Source: an uncultured Verrucomicrobiota bacterium
GTDB lineage: Bacteria; Verrucomicrobiota; Verrucomicrobiia; Limisphaerales; CAIQOK01
Length of the DNA: 49,030 bases
NCBI GenBank assembly: GCA_903873415.1
Contig: CAIQOK010000062.1
Location: 1 to 49,030, forward strand
Direction: 5' to 3'
The translations under genes and the position numbers were made by a program. Every line of letters starts with the position of its first letter. The first letter of the stretch is position 1. The notes beneath the pieces were generated by a model. The model saw only the letters and a list, made by a program, of their open reading frames with translations, had not been told where the DNA came from and made no database searches. Of the stretch, positions 26,401 to 34,711 are shown in pieces.

Positions 26401-28275
26401 AATCTTGTTAGTGTGGGGACGGTGACGCCCGAGAGCGGTGCCGAGAATAACACCGTTCAGCTGGTTTCGACCCAAGCCTCGGGGATCCCGCCGGATCTCG
26501 GTGCGGGGTTGGGGTCCCGTCTGGTTGAGTGCGGGTCGAACGCTCTTTTCTCCATTACTCCCGTCGGCACTCCGCCACTTGCGCTGCAGTGGAGTTTGGA
26601 CGGGCAGGTGATAGCAGGAGCGACGAACACCAGTATTTCCCTCACGAACCTGCATTTGCCCAACCACACTGTCGCCATCGTGGTCACCAACTTATATGGC
26701 AGCACAACGGGGAGCGTGCTGGTCACTATGGCTGATACCGTGGCTCCGGTAATCACCCTCAACGGAGTCGGAACGGTTGTTCTGGAGTTGGGCGGTGTTT
26801 GGATCGATCCCGGTGCCACAGCCAGCGATCTCTGCGCCGGTCCGGTGGCGGTGGTTGCCGGCGGCACGGTCAATACCGCGGTCCCAGGGACGAATGTGTT
26901 GACCTACAGTGCGAGCGACGGCAACGGAAATGCCGGCAGCATCACGCGCACGGTGGTGGTTCGTGACACGGTCCCCCCGCAAATTCTCCGGTGTTTCACT
27001 AATCTCGTGTTGGCTGCCGACTCCAGTTGCAGAGCGGTGATGCCGGAGATAACCGGGACAAATTTTATTGAGGCTTGGGATTTATCAGGGGCGGTGACGG
27101 TGCGGCAAAGCCCGACGAATCTCTCGGTGCTGCCGCTTGGAACCACGGTGGCGGTGTTGACCGTCACGGACGGTTCCGGCAATGCGGCTTATGCCACGAA
27201 CACGATTCTCGTTCAGGACCAAACGCCACCCTTGATCTGGGGGCAGCCGATCGGCCAGACGAACATTGCCGCTACGGTCGCTGTTTTAACCTTGGGCGCA
27301 ACGGCTTGCACGCCGATCCATTACCAGTGGTATTTCCACCAGACCGCTCTCTCAGACGCGACCAACTCGAGCCTTACCATCTCGAATATCACAGCGCTCC
27401 AGGCGGGTGATTATTCCGCCGTGGCCAGCGCGGCCGGCGGTTCAAGCACGAGCGCGGTCGCGTCTCTGGAGGTGCAACGGCTTCCGATTGTTCTCACGCT
27501 CACCGCATCGTCAAATCCGGTTGGATTCCGGGACAGTGTCAGTTTTGGGATTGGGCTGGCGCCTGCCAATGCGTCCGGCAGCGTGCAGCTATTCACCAAC
27601 GGTGCGGCGCTGGCGCCCGCATCGCCCCTTCCGGCAGGCGGGATTGAGATTGCGACTGCGGCACTGCCGCGCGGGAGCCAGAATGTCACGGCGGTTTATT
27701 CCGGGGATGAGCTGTATTTGCCGGCCACCAATTCGCTGGTTGAGGTGGTCACGAACCATCCGCCGGCGGCGGTTCCAGTCACTTATGTTTTCAATCCGGG
27801 GGTTGCCCTGAACATTCCGCTGCCGGCTCTCTCCGCCGGTTGGAGCGATCCGGACGGGGATGCGTTGACCCTGCGGGATCTGGGGGTGAGCACCAATGGG
27901 ATTACGCTGACGAACACAGGATTTTTTCTGGTTTACCTGAGCACCAACAGCGCGCCGGATTATTTCCAGTGCCTTGTGGGGGATGAATTTGGAGGGAGCG
28001 CGCAGCAGGCGGTTTTCCTGGTCAAGGCAGATCCAGTCGACCCCACCCCAGTGATACGGAGTGGGACCCTCGATGGCAGCGGAAATTTCAATCTGATTCT
28101 GGCCGGTGCTCCTGGTCGCACCTATGTGCTGGAAGGGACGAGTGGGTTGGAGGCTGAGGGAAGCTGGATGCCTTTTACCACGAATGTTGTCGATGCCAGC
28201 GGCATCTGGGTTTTTCAGGATGCTCCGGTTCAGGGGGGGTTACAGCGCTTCTATCGGCTTAAATTGATTCCTTGA
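23485..28275 (+). CDS. Secreted sedolisin (peptidase S53) with Ig, DUF11 and other modules
   Basis: A 1596-aa exported acid serine-carboxyl protease. Signal peptide (to about 29); pro-kumamolisin activation domain (about 35-170; SPNFHRYLTPVEFTERFGPT); S53 catalytic domain (about 190-560) with the Glu281/Asp285 pair in AIEVCLDIE, the oxyanion-hole Asp359 in NASGDSDA, and Ser462 in GGTSAAAP. The Ca-site region PGYDLATGLGTPNG closes the domain. Then follow a CARDB-like domain, a jelly-roll part, a DUF11-like domain (NLGPQPAANVILTDTLPSG), Ig-like domains, a DUF5011/HYR-like domain (about 1090-1160), a Big_3-like repeat, a cadherin-like repeat and the W...FYRL tail. ATG 23485 is chosen over TTG 23479. 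It probably digests protein outside the cell. Confidence 0.92.
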   Translation: MVLTLKHCRSLLFFLLVCVLFPAVSLQAQSSRFIIKGHVPQAAAQAGPGQRLPDTNILHLALGLPLRNKSALAELLQQLYDPSSPNFHRYLTPVEFTERFGPTEADYMAVQEFARTNGLRITTTHPNRVVLDVEGASPVVERAFQIELHHYAHPTEGRRFYAPDREPSVTAGLPVLHVSGLDNFSLPHPRLRSASATGNNQAQPAAGSAPGGKYWGKDFRAAYAPGSPLTGAGQYVGLLQFDGFKASDILTYQTNAGLPGVALTVVKVDGGVATPGSGAIEVCLDIEMVISMAPGLSGVFVYEAPNPSPWVDLLNAMVVNTAVKQFSCSWGGGSPDPTAEGIFQQMAAQGQSFFNASGDSDAFTNSIPFPGDSPNITQVGGTTLSTGSGSGYVSETVWNWGGGVGSSGGISPYYGLPTYQQGLATGANQGSSTRRNVPDVALVADGIYVFSGGAGSTVGGTSAAAPLWAGFMALVNQQATLSGVPVIGFANPVLYSLARSASYATVFHDITNGNNFSGTSPTHFSATPGYDLATGLGTPNGTNLINALAQPVYFVSLTNGNWNLLLESATPANGSIDPGETVTLSLSVQNQGTQPTANLVATLLSSSGVLAPSGSQTYGVLAGYGGVTNKPFTLTTAGGCGSNITAVLQLQDGTNYLGTVSYVLPLGGVSTNRIQSFAQNFDGVIAPTLPEGWSSLNVLGTATNWQTRSGVFHTGPNSAFVADSDVAGENALVSPVISVLGTNAQLAFRHNYSFEYNTTIIGFSRPRTYYTNYDGGVLEIQIGSGGFSDILSAGGSFRSGGYNGAITVTSDNPLGGQGGWVTNSSGWQSVLVNLPASAARQNVQLRWNCATDNGNAGLGGVGWYVDSVSITDAVLSCLTVLTDVAAGQSLSTNSLEAGRNLVYTLSVTNLGPQPAANVILTDTLPSGSGFIAASSGGAYADGVVAFPLGMLGVGASTNLTLTLSSPGGGAFTNLVSVGTVTPESGAENNTVQLVSTQASGIPPDLGAGLGSRLVECGSNALFSITPVGTPPLALQWSLDGQVIAGATNTSISLTNLHLPNHTVAIVVTNLYGSTTGSVLVTMADTVAPVITLNGVGTVVLELGGVWIDPGATASDLCAGPVAVVAGGTVNTAVPGTNVLTYSASDGNGNAGSITRTVVVRDTVPPQILRCFTNLVLAADSSCRAVMPEITGTNFIEAWDLSGAVTVRQSPTNLSVLPLGTTVAVLTVTDGSGNAAYATNTILVQDQTPPLIWGQPIGQTNIAATVAVLTLGATACTPIHYQWYFHQTALSDATNSSLTISNITALQAGDYSAVASAAGGSSTSAVASLEVQRLPIVLTLTASSNPVGFRDSVSFGIGLAPANASGSVQLFTNGAALAPASPLPAGGIEIATAALPRGSQNVTAVYSGDELYLPATNSLVEVVTNHPPAAVPVTYVFNPGVALNIPLPALSAGWSDPDGDALTLRDLGVSTNGITLTNTGFFLVYLSTNSAPDYFQCLVGDEFGGSAQQAVFLVKADPVDPTPVIRSGTLDGSGNFNLILAGAPGRTYVLEGTSGLEAEGSWMPFTTNVVDASGIWVFQDAPVQGGLQRFYRLKLIP

Positions 28276-29065
28276 GCCGCCGTCCTGAAGCCAGAGGTCG
28301 AAGCTCTGAAACGCAATCGATCAACTCGATTTTACCGGCGTGAATTCTGTTGTCAGCGTGATTTGCCTTGAACATCCGACACTCCTGATGTCCTGCGCCA
28401 CAGGATGTGCTCCTTTACTTTGTGTGATCCCTCCCGAGCCGTAGCTTTTGAAATGCTCCTTCTTACATCGCTGGCGCAGAGCCAAGCGCGATGGGATACC
28501 CTAAGCGGTCTGGTCTGGGCTGCGGCTGAGCTTGAGGGTTGATTGAACCTAAAACCTGCGGTTGGAGTTCAGCCGGTCGGAGCGGGTTCGGAGGGCGAGC
28601 CATTCGGGAGGAGTATCAGTGGTTTTGCGGGAGATCTGGCGCAGAAAGTCGCCGGGGACGAGGTTTGCTGCGCCCCGGACGGGCGCACTCCGCAAACCAA
28701 AACCGGCCCCTTGGGATTCCAACTGCGGCGCAGTTGTCGCCACGCCCCAATCCAGGTCCGCACATGCACCGCGATTTTATCCCCGGGCGTTTCCTGAACT
28801 GATCCTGCAGGTGATCCCGAGGTGCTTGAGAAAGCCGCTCCCCACGGCCAGGCCGCCGCAAGGCGTGAGCACCTCTTTTGTTGGTGTGACCGTGAATTTC
28901 CCCGCAAAGCGTTCAAGGAACCCTCATCCTTTCCTTTACCCGCCAGGTGAACCCAAACCAGCGATGCAAAAGTGCTCGTCGCCCACGGTTTTATTCACGC
29001 ATTCATTCCTTAACCGCTATTCCAATTGCGGAGATTAGGTTGATTGGGATCCGTTGAGGCTCAGA
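28276..29065. other. Long stretch with no supported gene
   Basis: About 790 bases between the convergent ends of the sedolisin gene and the minus-strand sulfatase gene. Overlapping short frames exist in nearly all phases around 28540-28920, rich in Arg, Pro and Ser, with no domain I recognise. The pattern fits decayed or non-coding DNA. I see no clear terminator with a T run after either gene. Confidence 0.5.
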
Positions 29066-30562
29066 TCAATGCGCTGTTTTTGATGGTTGGTTGGATGGGG
29101 GGTGTCCAGCCAGCCAAAGGCCGACGGGGTTCTCGATCCGGCCGGCCGGGCGCACTCCCGGGCCCTGGTCCTTGACGCCCAGATCGGCATCCATTCCGGC
29201 AATCAGCCCTTGGAGACGGGTCACGATTTCCGGGTGCCGTGCGGCAAGGTCGACCTGTTCGCCAATGTCATTGTCCAGATTGAAGAGTTGGGGTGCGGGA
29301 TCCGGTTCCTGTGGGCCGGGCTTGGGTGGTTTGCCGTTTCCAAGTCCGGCAAACTTAAGTTTCCAAGGGCCGGAGCGGACGGCTTGAAGCTGGTTCCCGC
29401 TGAAATAAAAGTGCTCGGCATGGGGCGAATCCTTGGTCTGTCCGAGGAGCACCGGAGAAAGATTCTTGCCGTCAATTTTCCGGTCTGCCGGCACCACTCC
29501 GCCTGCCAGCTCGACGAAGGTGGGGAGGAAATCGAAGTTGGCGGCCACGGCGTCGCTTGAGCTGCCGGGGGAGATTTTGCCCGGCCACCAGGCCAGAGTC
29601 GGTTCCCTCATGCCGCCTTCCCAGGTGCTGCCTTTGCCCCCGCGCAGTGGGAACGCTGTTCCGGCATTGGTGCCCTTGGGCAGCCAAGGCCCATTGTCAC
29701 TGGTAAAGCAGACCAGTGTGTTGGTCGCCAATCCCAAAGCCTGCAAGGTGTCCAGCACCTTGCCCACACTCCAGTCCAGTTCCTCCACCCAATCGCTGAA
29801 GGGACTGGCGGAGCGGCCTCGGAAATGATGCCCCGGATGGATGGGCGTATGCACCGCTGTGTGCGGCAGGTAGAGGAAGAAAGGGTGGTTTTTCTGAGCC
29901 CGGATAAACTTGACGGCCTCGTCTGTGTAGCGCTCGGTCAGATTGTCCTGATCCTTGGGTTTGACCTCCTCGATGACTTTTTCATCGCGCACCAGCGGTA
30001 GCGGGGGACGGAAGCTCGTCCCAAGCTGGCCATCCTCGGGCCCCATATCATTGGAGTAGGGCAGCCCAAAGTAATGATCAAACCCGTGGCGGGTGGGCAG
30101 GAAGCTGACATCGTCCCCCACATGCCATTTGCCGATGACCAGGGTGGCGTAACCCTGCTGCTGAAGGAGTTCGCCGATGGTGTGTTCGGCCGCGCTCAGG
30201 CCGGTTTTGCTGCATGGGCCGAGCACGCCTGGCAAGGAGACGCGTTTGGCGTAGCTGCCGGTGAGGATTTGGGCCCGCGACGGCGTGCAGACCGGGGCGG
30301 CATAAAAGCTGGTCAGCTTCATCCCCTCCCGCGCCATGCGGTCCAGATGCGGCGTGCGATTGCGTTTGGACCCAAACGGCCCGATGTCGCCGTAGCCGAG
30401 GTCGTCGGCCAGGATGAGTACGAAGTTGGGCTTGGCGGTCCGGGCGTGCGTTTGGGCGTGCAGCGGGGTAGTCAAAAGTGCGACCCCGAAAAAGGCGGCG
30501 CAAAAAGCCCCCAGCAGTCCGGCGGCTTGGCGGGTTGGAATCCGAATGTTCATGGAGGCCAT
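29066..30562 (-). CDS. Secreted sulfatase (arylsulfatase family, formylglycine type)
   Basis: A 498-aa type I sulfatase that should remove sulfate esters from sulfated sugars outside the cytoplasm. A signal peptide is present (hydrophobic run about 13-36, ending LHAQ). The catalytic motif is CTPSR with Cys92 as the residue oxidised to formylglycine; metal ligands Asp53 and Asp54 are in LADDLGYGD. Further family motifs are GKWHVG, the FTSDNG pair of Ca ligands, and RSGPWKLKF near the C-terminus. An in-frame ATG three codons later (MNIRIPT) is an alternative start. No anaerobic or copper-dependent maturase is in the window. It is divergent to the prepilin gene and upstream of the heme/sugar-binding cluster, suggesting use of sulfated polysaccharides. 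Confidence 0.93.
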   Translation of the reverse strand: MASMNIRIPTRQAAGLLGAFCAAFFGVALLTTPLHAQTHARTAKPNFVLILADDLGYGDIGPFGSKRNRTPHLDRMAREGMKLTSFYAAPVCTPSRAQILTGSYAKRVSLPGVLGPCSKTGLSAAEHTIGELLQQQGYATLVIGKWHVGDDVSFLPTRHGFDHYFGLPYSNDMGPEDGQLGTSFRPPLPLVRDEKVIEEVKPKDQDNLTERYTDEAVKFIRAQKNHPFFLYLPHTAVHTPIHPGHHFRGRSASPFSDWVEELDWSVGKVLDTLQALGLATNTLVCFTSDNGPWLPKGTNAGTAFPLRGGKGSTWEGGMREPTLAWWPGKISPGSSSDAVAANFDFLPTFVELAGGVVPADRKIDGKNLSPVLLGQTKDSPHAEHFYFSGNQLQAVRSGPWKLKFAGLGNGKPPKPGPQEPDPAPQLFNLDNDIGEQVDLAARHPEIVTRLQGLIAGMDADLGVKDQGPGVRPAGRIENPVGLWLAGHPPSNQPSKTAH

Positions 30563-30695
30563 TAAAACTCAAGTGCGGGCGTTGTCAACGGCCGCTTCGC
30601 TGCCAGTACATTTGAGTCTTGGCATGGTTGTTAAAGGTTCATATTGTGGCAAACACATCAACGCACCACGCACAATGCCGGTCATTTCACATCTT

Positions 30696-31499
30696 ATGTT
30701 AAGAAAAAACGCAAAGCCCGGCTTCACCCTTATTGAGCTGTTGGTCGTTATTGCCATCATCGCCATTCTGGCGGCGATGCTGCTGCCCGCGCTTTCAAAA
30801 TCCAAGGACAAGGCTTTTGGGATCAGTTGTTTGAGCAACCTGCGCCAGCTCACTCTGGCCGCCCATACCTACGCTTCGGATAACAATGATGTGATTGTTC
30901 CCAATCTTTTGAACGATGTGAACGCATGGGTGGGCGGGGTGGTGTTTCAGTTGCCGGGGGCCACGAATGTGGCCGATATCCGCCTCTCCAAGCTCTATCC
31001 CTACTCTCAGTCTCCGGGCATTTACCGCTGCCCGGCCGACAAGTTCTCGGTGGCCGGGTCCCTCGTGCCCCGGGTCCGGAGTTTCTCGCTGTGTTGCATG
31101 ATGGGGCTCAACGACGCCGGGGCGAGGGATACGGTGCATCCGGGGATTCCTGAGAATCTCAAATTCTCAGGAATCCACAACCCGGGTCCGTCCCAAGCGT
31201 TTTTTTTTATCGACGAGCAAAGCGCCGTTAGGGACTCCAACACGGAGGGGAACAGCATCGACGACGGCTACTTCGCTCTTGCCACCCGGAGCGGGTTGAC
31301 CCAGTGGCAGAACACGGCATCGAGCCGGCATGGAAAGGGCGGGCAGTTTTCGTTTGCGGATGGCCATGCCGAATACTGGCGTTGGCTGGAAGCCAAAACC
31401 AGTTCTCTGGTCGGTGTCAACGCCGCCGGCACGTCTCCTCAGGACCGGGATTTGATCCGGATGCTGCAAGCCATCTACCCGATCGGGAGTTTTAATTAA
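30696..31499 (+). CDS. Prepilin-like protein with H-x9-DG signature
   Basis: A 267-aa protein with a type IV pilin/type II secretion pseudopilin start: short basic leader MLRKNAKPG, cleavage before FTLIELLVV, then a long hydrophobic helix. Near the C-terminus [14 protein letters not shown] fits the H-x9-DG motif of a family abundant in Planctomycetes and Verrucomicrobia. The role of these proteins is unsettled; they may be surface pseudopilins. ATG 30696 gives the typical nine-residue leader; in-frame ATG codons at 30675 and 30624 are alternatives, none with a good ribosome site. An unusual inverted repeat lies inside this gene. Confidence 0.88.
   Translation: MLRKNAKPGFTLIELLVVIAIIAILAAMLLPALSKSKDKAFGISCLSNLRQLTLAAHTYASDNNDVIVPNLLNDVNAWVGGVVFQLPGATNVADIRLSKLYPYSQSPGIYRCPADKFSVAGSLVPRVRSFSLCCMMGLNDAGARDTVHPGIPENLKFSGIHNPGPSQAFFFIDEQSAVRDSNTEGNSIDDGYFALATRSGLTQWQNTASSRHGKGGQFSFADGHAEYWRWLEAKTSSLVGVNAAGTSPQDRDLIRMLQAIYPIGSFN
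31144..31176. repeat. Perfect 14-base inverted repeat inside the prepilin-like gene
   Basis: GGATTCCTGAGAAT (31144-31157) and its exact reverse complement ATTCTCAGGAATCC (31163-31176) around a five-base loop CTCAA. It encodes part of [18 protein letters not shown] stem this long and perfect is unexpected in coding DNA. Confidence 0.85.
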
Positions 31500-31613
31500 A
31501 GGGCTTCGTGCAGCTGCGCCGTCCTTCTATCCGCTGGTCCGTTGCGGGTTCGAGTTGCCCCGGCGGATCACGGCCACAAACAAGACAATGCTTGCCCCCC
31601 GGTGATTTTCACT

Positions 31614-31630
31614 CATTTGGCCTACATGAC
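31614..31630 (+). promoter_or_regulatory. Repeated 17-base element, copy 1
   Basis: CATTTGGCCTACATGAC, identical to 34542-34558. It starts 187 bases before the ATG of the GSDH-cytochrome gene, in a 301-base gap (31500-31800) that otherwise shows nothing I can name. Being upstream of two related genes at similar distance suggests a shared binding site or promoter part. Confidence 0.5.
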
Positions 31631-31800
31631 TGGCTTTGCGCCTACTCCAATGCTAGCCCGGCGCCTGAGGTGTTTGAAGGCATACTCCGGTTGAGTCGCC
31701 GGGTTTGTTCTGAAGCAGGGCATTGAATAGTTCCGGCCCTTATCCAGTATTTATCGCGGTGTTGAGCGGAATAGTTGACGGATCTTTTTTACTTTACTGA

Positions 31801-34503
31801 ATGAAAAACAAATTGTTGTTGAAGTTGAACGGCTGTTTCTTGGCGTTGCTCGTTTCGTTGTCTGCTGCCGGCATCCTGGCCGGAGCCGCGGCGCCGGTGG
31901 AGGATTATCGGTTCAAAATCGAGGTGCTGGCCGTTGGCATGCCGCAACCGCTGCAACTCAAGCTGGCGCCCGATGGCCGCATCTTCTACAACGAACTCAA
32001 GGGGTCGCTTAAGATTTGGAAGCCCGACACGCGCACCGTGGTGGAGGCGGGGGTGGTGCCTACCTTTGCCGAGCAGGAAAACGGTTTTTTGGGCTTCGCT
32101 CTGGATCCGAAGTTTGCCCGCAACCATTGGATTTACCTCCTCTACTCTCCAACCAATTATGTCGGTCAGCGCTTGAGCCGTTTCGTGATGCGAGGCGACC
32201 TCTTGGACATGACCAGCGAAAAGGTCGTGCTTGAGTTCGGCGAGCAGCGGCGCGAATGCTGCCATCACGCCGGTTCGGTCCACTTCGGACCTGATGGCAA
32301 TATTTACATCTCCAGCGGCGACAACACCCATCCGTTCGGGGATTCCGAGTCCTACGGTCCGATGGATGAACGGCCCGGGCGCGAGCCTTGGGATTCACAG
32401 AAGGGGGCCTCCAACACCCAGGATTTGCGCGGGAAAATCCTGCGCATCCGGCCCACACCCGAAGGCGGCTACACTATTCCCCGGGGCAACCTTTTTCCGC
32501 GCGACGGGTCCAAGGGGCGCCCGGAAATCTTCGTCATGGGCTGCCGCAATCCCTGGCGCATGAACATCGATCAGCAAACCGGCATCGTTTATTGGGGTGA
32601 GGTCGGGCCGGATGCCAATCATGACGGGCCGCGCGGGTCGCGCGGGTATGACGAGATCAATCAGGCGCGGGTGGCCGGCAACTACGGCTGGCCTTATTTT
32701 GTTGGCAACAATTTTCCTTATGCGAAATATGATTTTTCCACCAAGAAGATAGGGCCAATGTTTGATCCGCAGCATCCGGTCAACGAGAGCCCTAATAATA
32801 CCGGGGCCCGCCTTTTGCCGCCCGCGCGGCCGGCGATGATTTATTGGCCCTACGGCAAGTCGGAACAATTCCCCGAACTGGGGGAAGGTGGGCGCACGGC
32901 GTGTGCGGGGCCGGTTTTTCATTACCGCCCGGAGTTTGCCCGGACGGGCGGTTTCCCCCAAGCCTACGACAACTGCCTCTTGTTTTATGACTGGCAGCGC
33001 CCCTTCATGAAGTGGGCCAGGCTTGATCGGCAGTCCAAATTTGTTCGGATCGAGCCGTTTACCGGAGCGGTGGCGGTGGTGAACAACAGGCCCGGAATTG
33101 GCGAGGCTCTGGCGCGCGGCGCCTTTGTCATCCGCCGGCCCGAGGACAGCCAGTTCGGGCCGGACGGCTGCCTTTACATGATTGATTACGGTGAGACCTG
33201 GGGAGCCAATCCCGATTCCAAGCTCATCAAAATCTCCTATCAACGGGGCAATCTGGCGCCCATTGCCAAAGCGGCCGCCATCCCCTCTGCCGGTCGCGAG
33301 CCGCTCACCTTGTCCTTGTCCAGTGCCGGGTCGAAGGATTTTGAAAACGACACTTTAAGTTACGAGTGGCGCTTGTATCCTGGCGACAAGCTCGTTTCGA
33401 CTCAGGCAAATCCCTCCCTGACCCTGACCCAGGCGGGGAACTATGTGGTGGAGCTTGCGGTGAGCGACGGTCATGGTGGGATGACCAAAAGTTCGGTGCC
33501 TGTGCTCGTGGGCAACGCCCCCCCCCAGATCCGTTTTCTCACCCCTCAGGACGGGGATTTCTTTAATCCAGGCCAGCCGGTCCCCTACAGGCTGCTGGTG
33601 GAGGATCAGGAGGATGGCAGCTCCAAGGATTATGAGGAACTGATGGATCCGCGCACGTTTGTCAGCGCCCGCTGGCGTCAGGGCGACGAACACGAGGAGG
33701 CCGTTGATCCGGCTCTGGCCATGATGCGTCAGAGCGATTGCTTCAACTGCCATTCGATCAGTCAGAAGATAGTCGGCCCGGCACTCTTGGACGTGGCTCA
33801 AAAATACCGGGGCCAGCCCGGCGCCTTGGATGCCAGCGTCCAGCGTGTCTTGAAAGGTTCCAGCGGGGTTTGGGGGCCTGCCCAGATGCTGGCCCACCCG
33901 TTGATCACCTCCGATCAGATCCAGATTATGGTCCGCTGGATTTACAGTCTTGAGCCCGGAAAGACCGGAGTGGATACGACGCGGGGCATAGCCGGCAAGG
34001 TGGCAGTGCCCGAATCCAAGGCCAATCGGTTCGGGCTGCTTGAGGCTACCTATGCCGATGGCGGGCGGCTGCCGGTGGGCTCGCTGCTTGGTAAAACCAC
34101 GCTCACCTTGCGCAGCCGCCGGGTCGAAGCCGAGGAGGGCAAAGATCTTGGCGGGACGGAGGTTCAGAATGTGGGCAACGCCAGCGGCAAGAAATGTGTG
34201 CGTGCCGTCGCGGCACAAGCCTCGGTGCGCTATTCATCATTCAATCTGAGCGATAGCGGCACGGTGACCTTTCGTGTGGCGGCGGCAACTTCGGGCGGGG
34301 CCGTGGAGCTTCACCGCGATTCGCCCGCAGGGGAGTTGATGGCCCGCAGCGAAATTCCTGACACCGGCGGCCGCAACAAATGGACCGAGATCAACGCTCC
34401 GCTTAAATCCCCCGCAGCGCGATGCGATGTCATCGCGGTGCTGATTGGAGGTGGCGGCACCAACGCGGTCAGCTTGGATTGGATTGAATTCAACGCGCGC
34501 TGA
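31801..34503 (+). CDS. Secreted GSDH-type sugar dehydrogenase with PKD, cytochrome c and CBM6-like domains
   Basis: A 900-aa exported protein. Signal peptide (to about 30); glucose/sorbosone dehydrogenase (GSDH, PQQ-type) propeller at about 30-480, with HHAGSVHFGPDGNIYISSGD and GCRNPWRMNID; PKD-like domain (about 485-560); mono-heme cytochrome c with CFNCH at 647-651 and a likely Met ligand in WGPAQMLAHP; C-terminal CBM6-like sandwich (about 770-900; VEAEEG ... NKWTEINAPL ... VSLDWIEF). The layout implies oxidation of a bound carbohydrate and transfer of electrons through its own heme to a partner cytochrome. Sugar specificity cannot be read from sequence. It is the first gene of the 31.8-43.1 kb cluster. 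Confidence 0.92.
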   Translation: MKNKLLLKLNGCFLALLVSLSAAGILAGAAAPVEDYRFKIEVLAVGMPQPLQLKLAPDGRIFYNELKGSLKIWKPDTRTVVEAGVVPTFAEQENGFLGFALDPKFARNHWIYLLYSPTNYVGQRLSRFVMRGDLLDMTSEKVVLEFGEQRRECCHHAGSVHFGPDGNIYISSGDNTHPFGDSESYGPMDERPGREPWDSQKGASNTQDLRGKILRIRPTPEGGYTIPRGNLFPRDGSKGRPEIFVMGCRNPWRMNIDQQTGIVYWGEVGPDANHDGPRGSRGYDEINQARVAGNYGWPYFVGNNFPYAKYDFSTKKIGPMFDPQHPVNESPNNTGARLLPPARPAMIYWPYGKSEQFPELGEGGRTACAGPVFHYRPEFARTGGFPQAYDNCLLFYDWQRPFMKWARLDRQSKFVRIEPFTGAVAVVNNRPGIGEALARGAFVIRRPEDSQFGPDGCLYMIDYGETWGANPDSKLIKISYQRGNLAPIAKAAAIPSAGREPLTLSLSSAGSKDFENDTLSYEWRLYPGDKLVSTQANPSLTLTQAGNYVVELAVSDGHGGMTKSSVPVLVGNAPPQIRFLTPQDGDFFNPGQPVPYRLLVEDQEDGSSKDYEELMDPRTFVSARWRQGDEHEEAVDPALAMMRQSDCFNCHSISQKIVGPALLDVAQKYRGQPGALDASVQRVLKGSSGVWGPAQMLAHPLITSDQIQIMVRWIYSLEPGKTGVDTTRGIAGKVAVPESKANRFGLLEATYADGGRLPVGSLLGKTTLTLRSRRVEAEEGKDLGGTEVQNVGNASGKKCVRAVAAQASVRYSSFNLSDSGTVTFRVAAATSGGAVELHRDSPAGELMARSEIPDTGGRNKWTEINAPLKSPAARCDVIAVLIGGGGTNAVSLDWIEFNAR

Positions 34504-34541
34504 AAATGCGCGAGGACCGGAGTGGGGGAGTGTGTGCGACA

Positions 34542-34558
34542 CATTTGGCCTACATGAC
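34542..34558 (+). promoter_or_regulatory. Repeated 17-base element, copy 2
   Basis: CATTTGGCCTACATGAC, identical to the copy at 31614-31630, starting 170 bases before the ATG of the next heme dehydrogenase gene. Its presence in the 208-base gap suggests that the second gene has its own promoter or operator and is controlled together with the first. Confidence 0.5.
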
Positions 34559-34711
34559 AGACTTGTCTGGATTGGCAGTCTCTGTGGACGCTTTTCAAAT
34601 AGTACTGTTGGCTGGGGTGACTAAGAGGTTGAATGAATTATTTCGCCTTGGTTTTAACGGTTTGAGTAGTCCGGCCGGGTGTGTGCGGTCCCAAAAGTCT
34701 CGAGTTTTGCG

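Noticed and set aside
28539-29038. Overlapping frames of 80-160 codons between the sedolisin and sulfatase genes
   Set aside because: Frames are open in many phases at once, no domain is recognisable and none has a convincing start.
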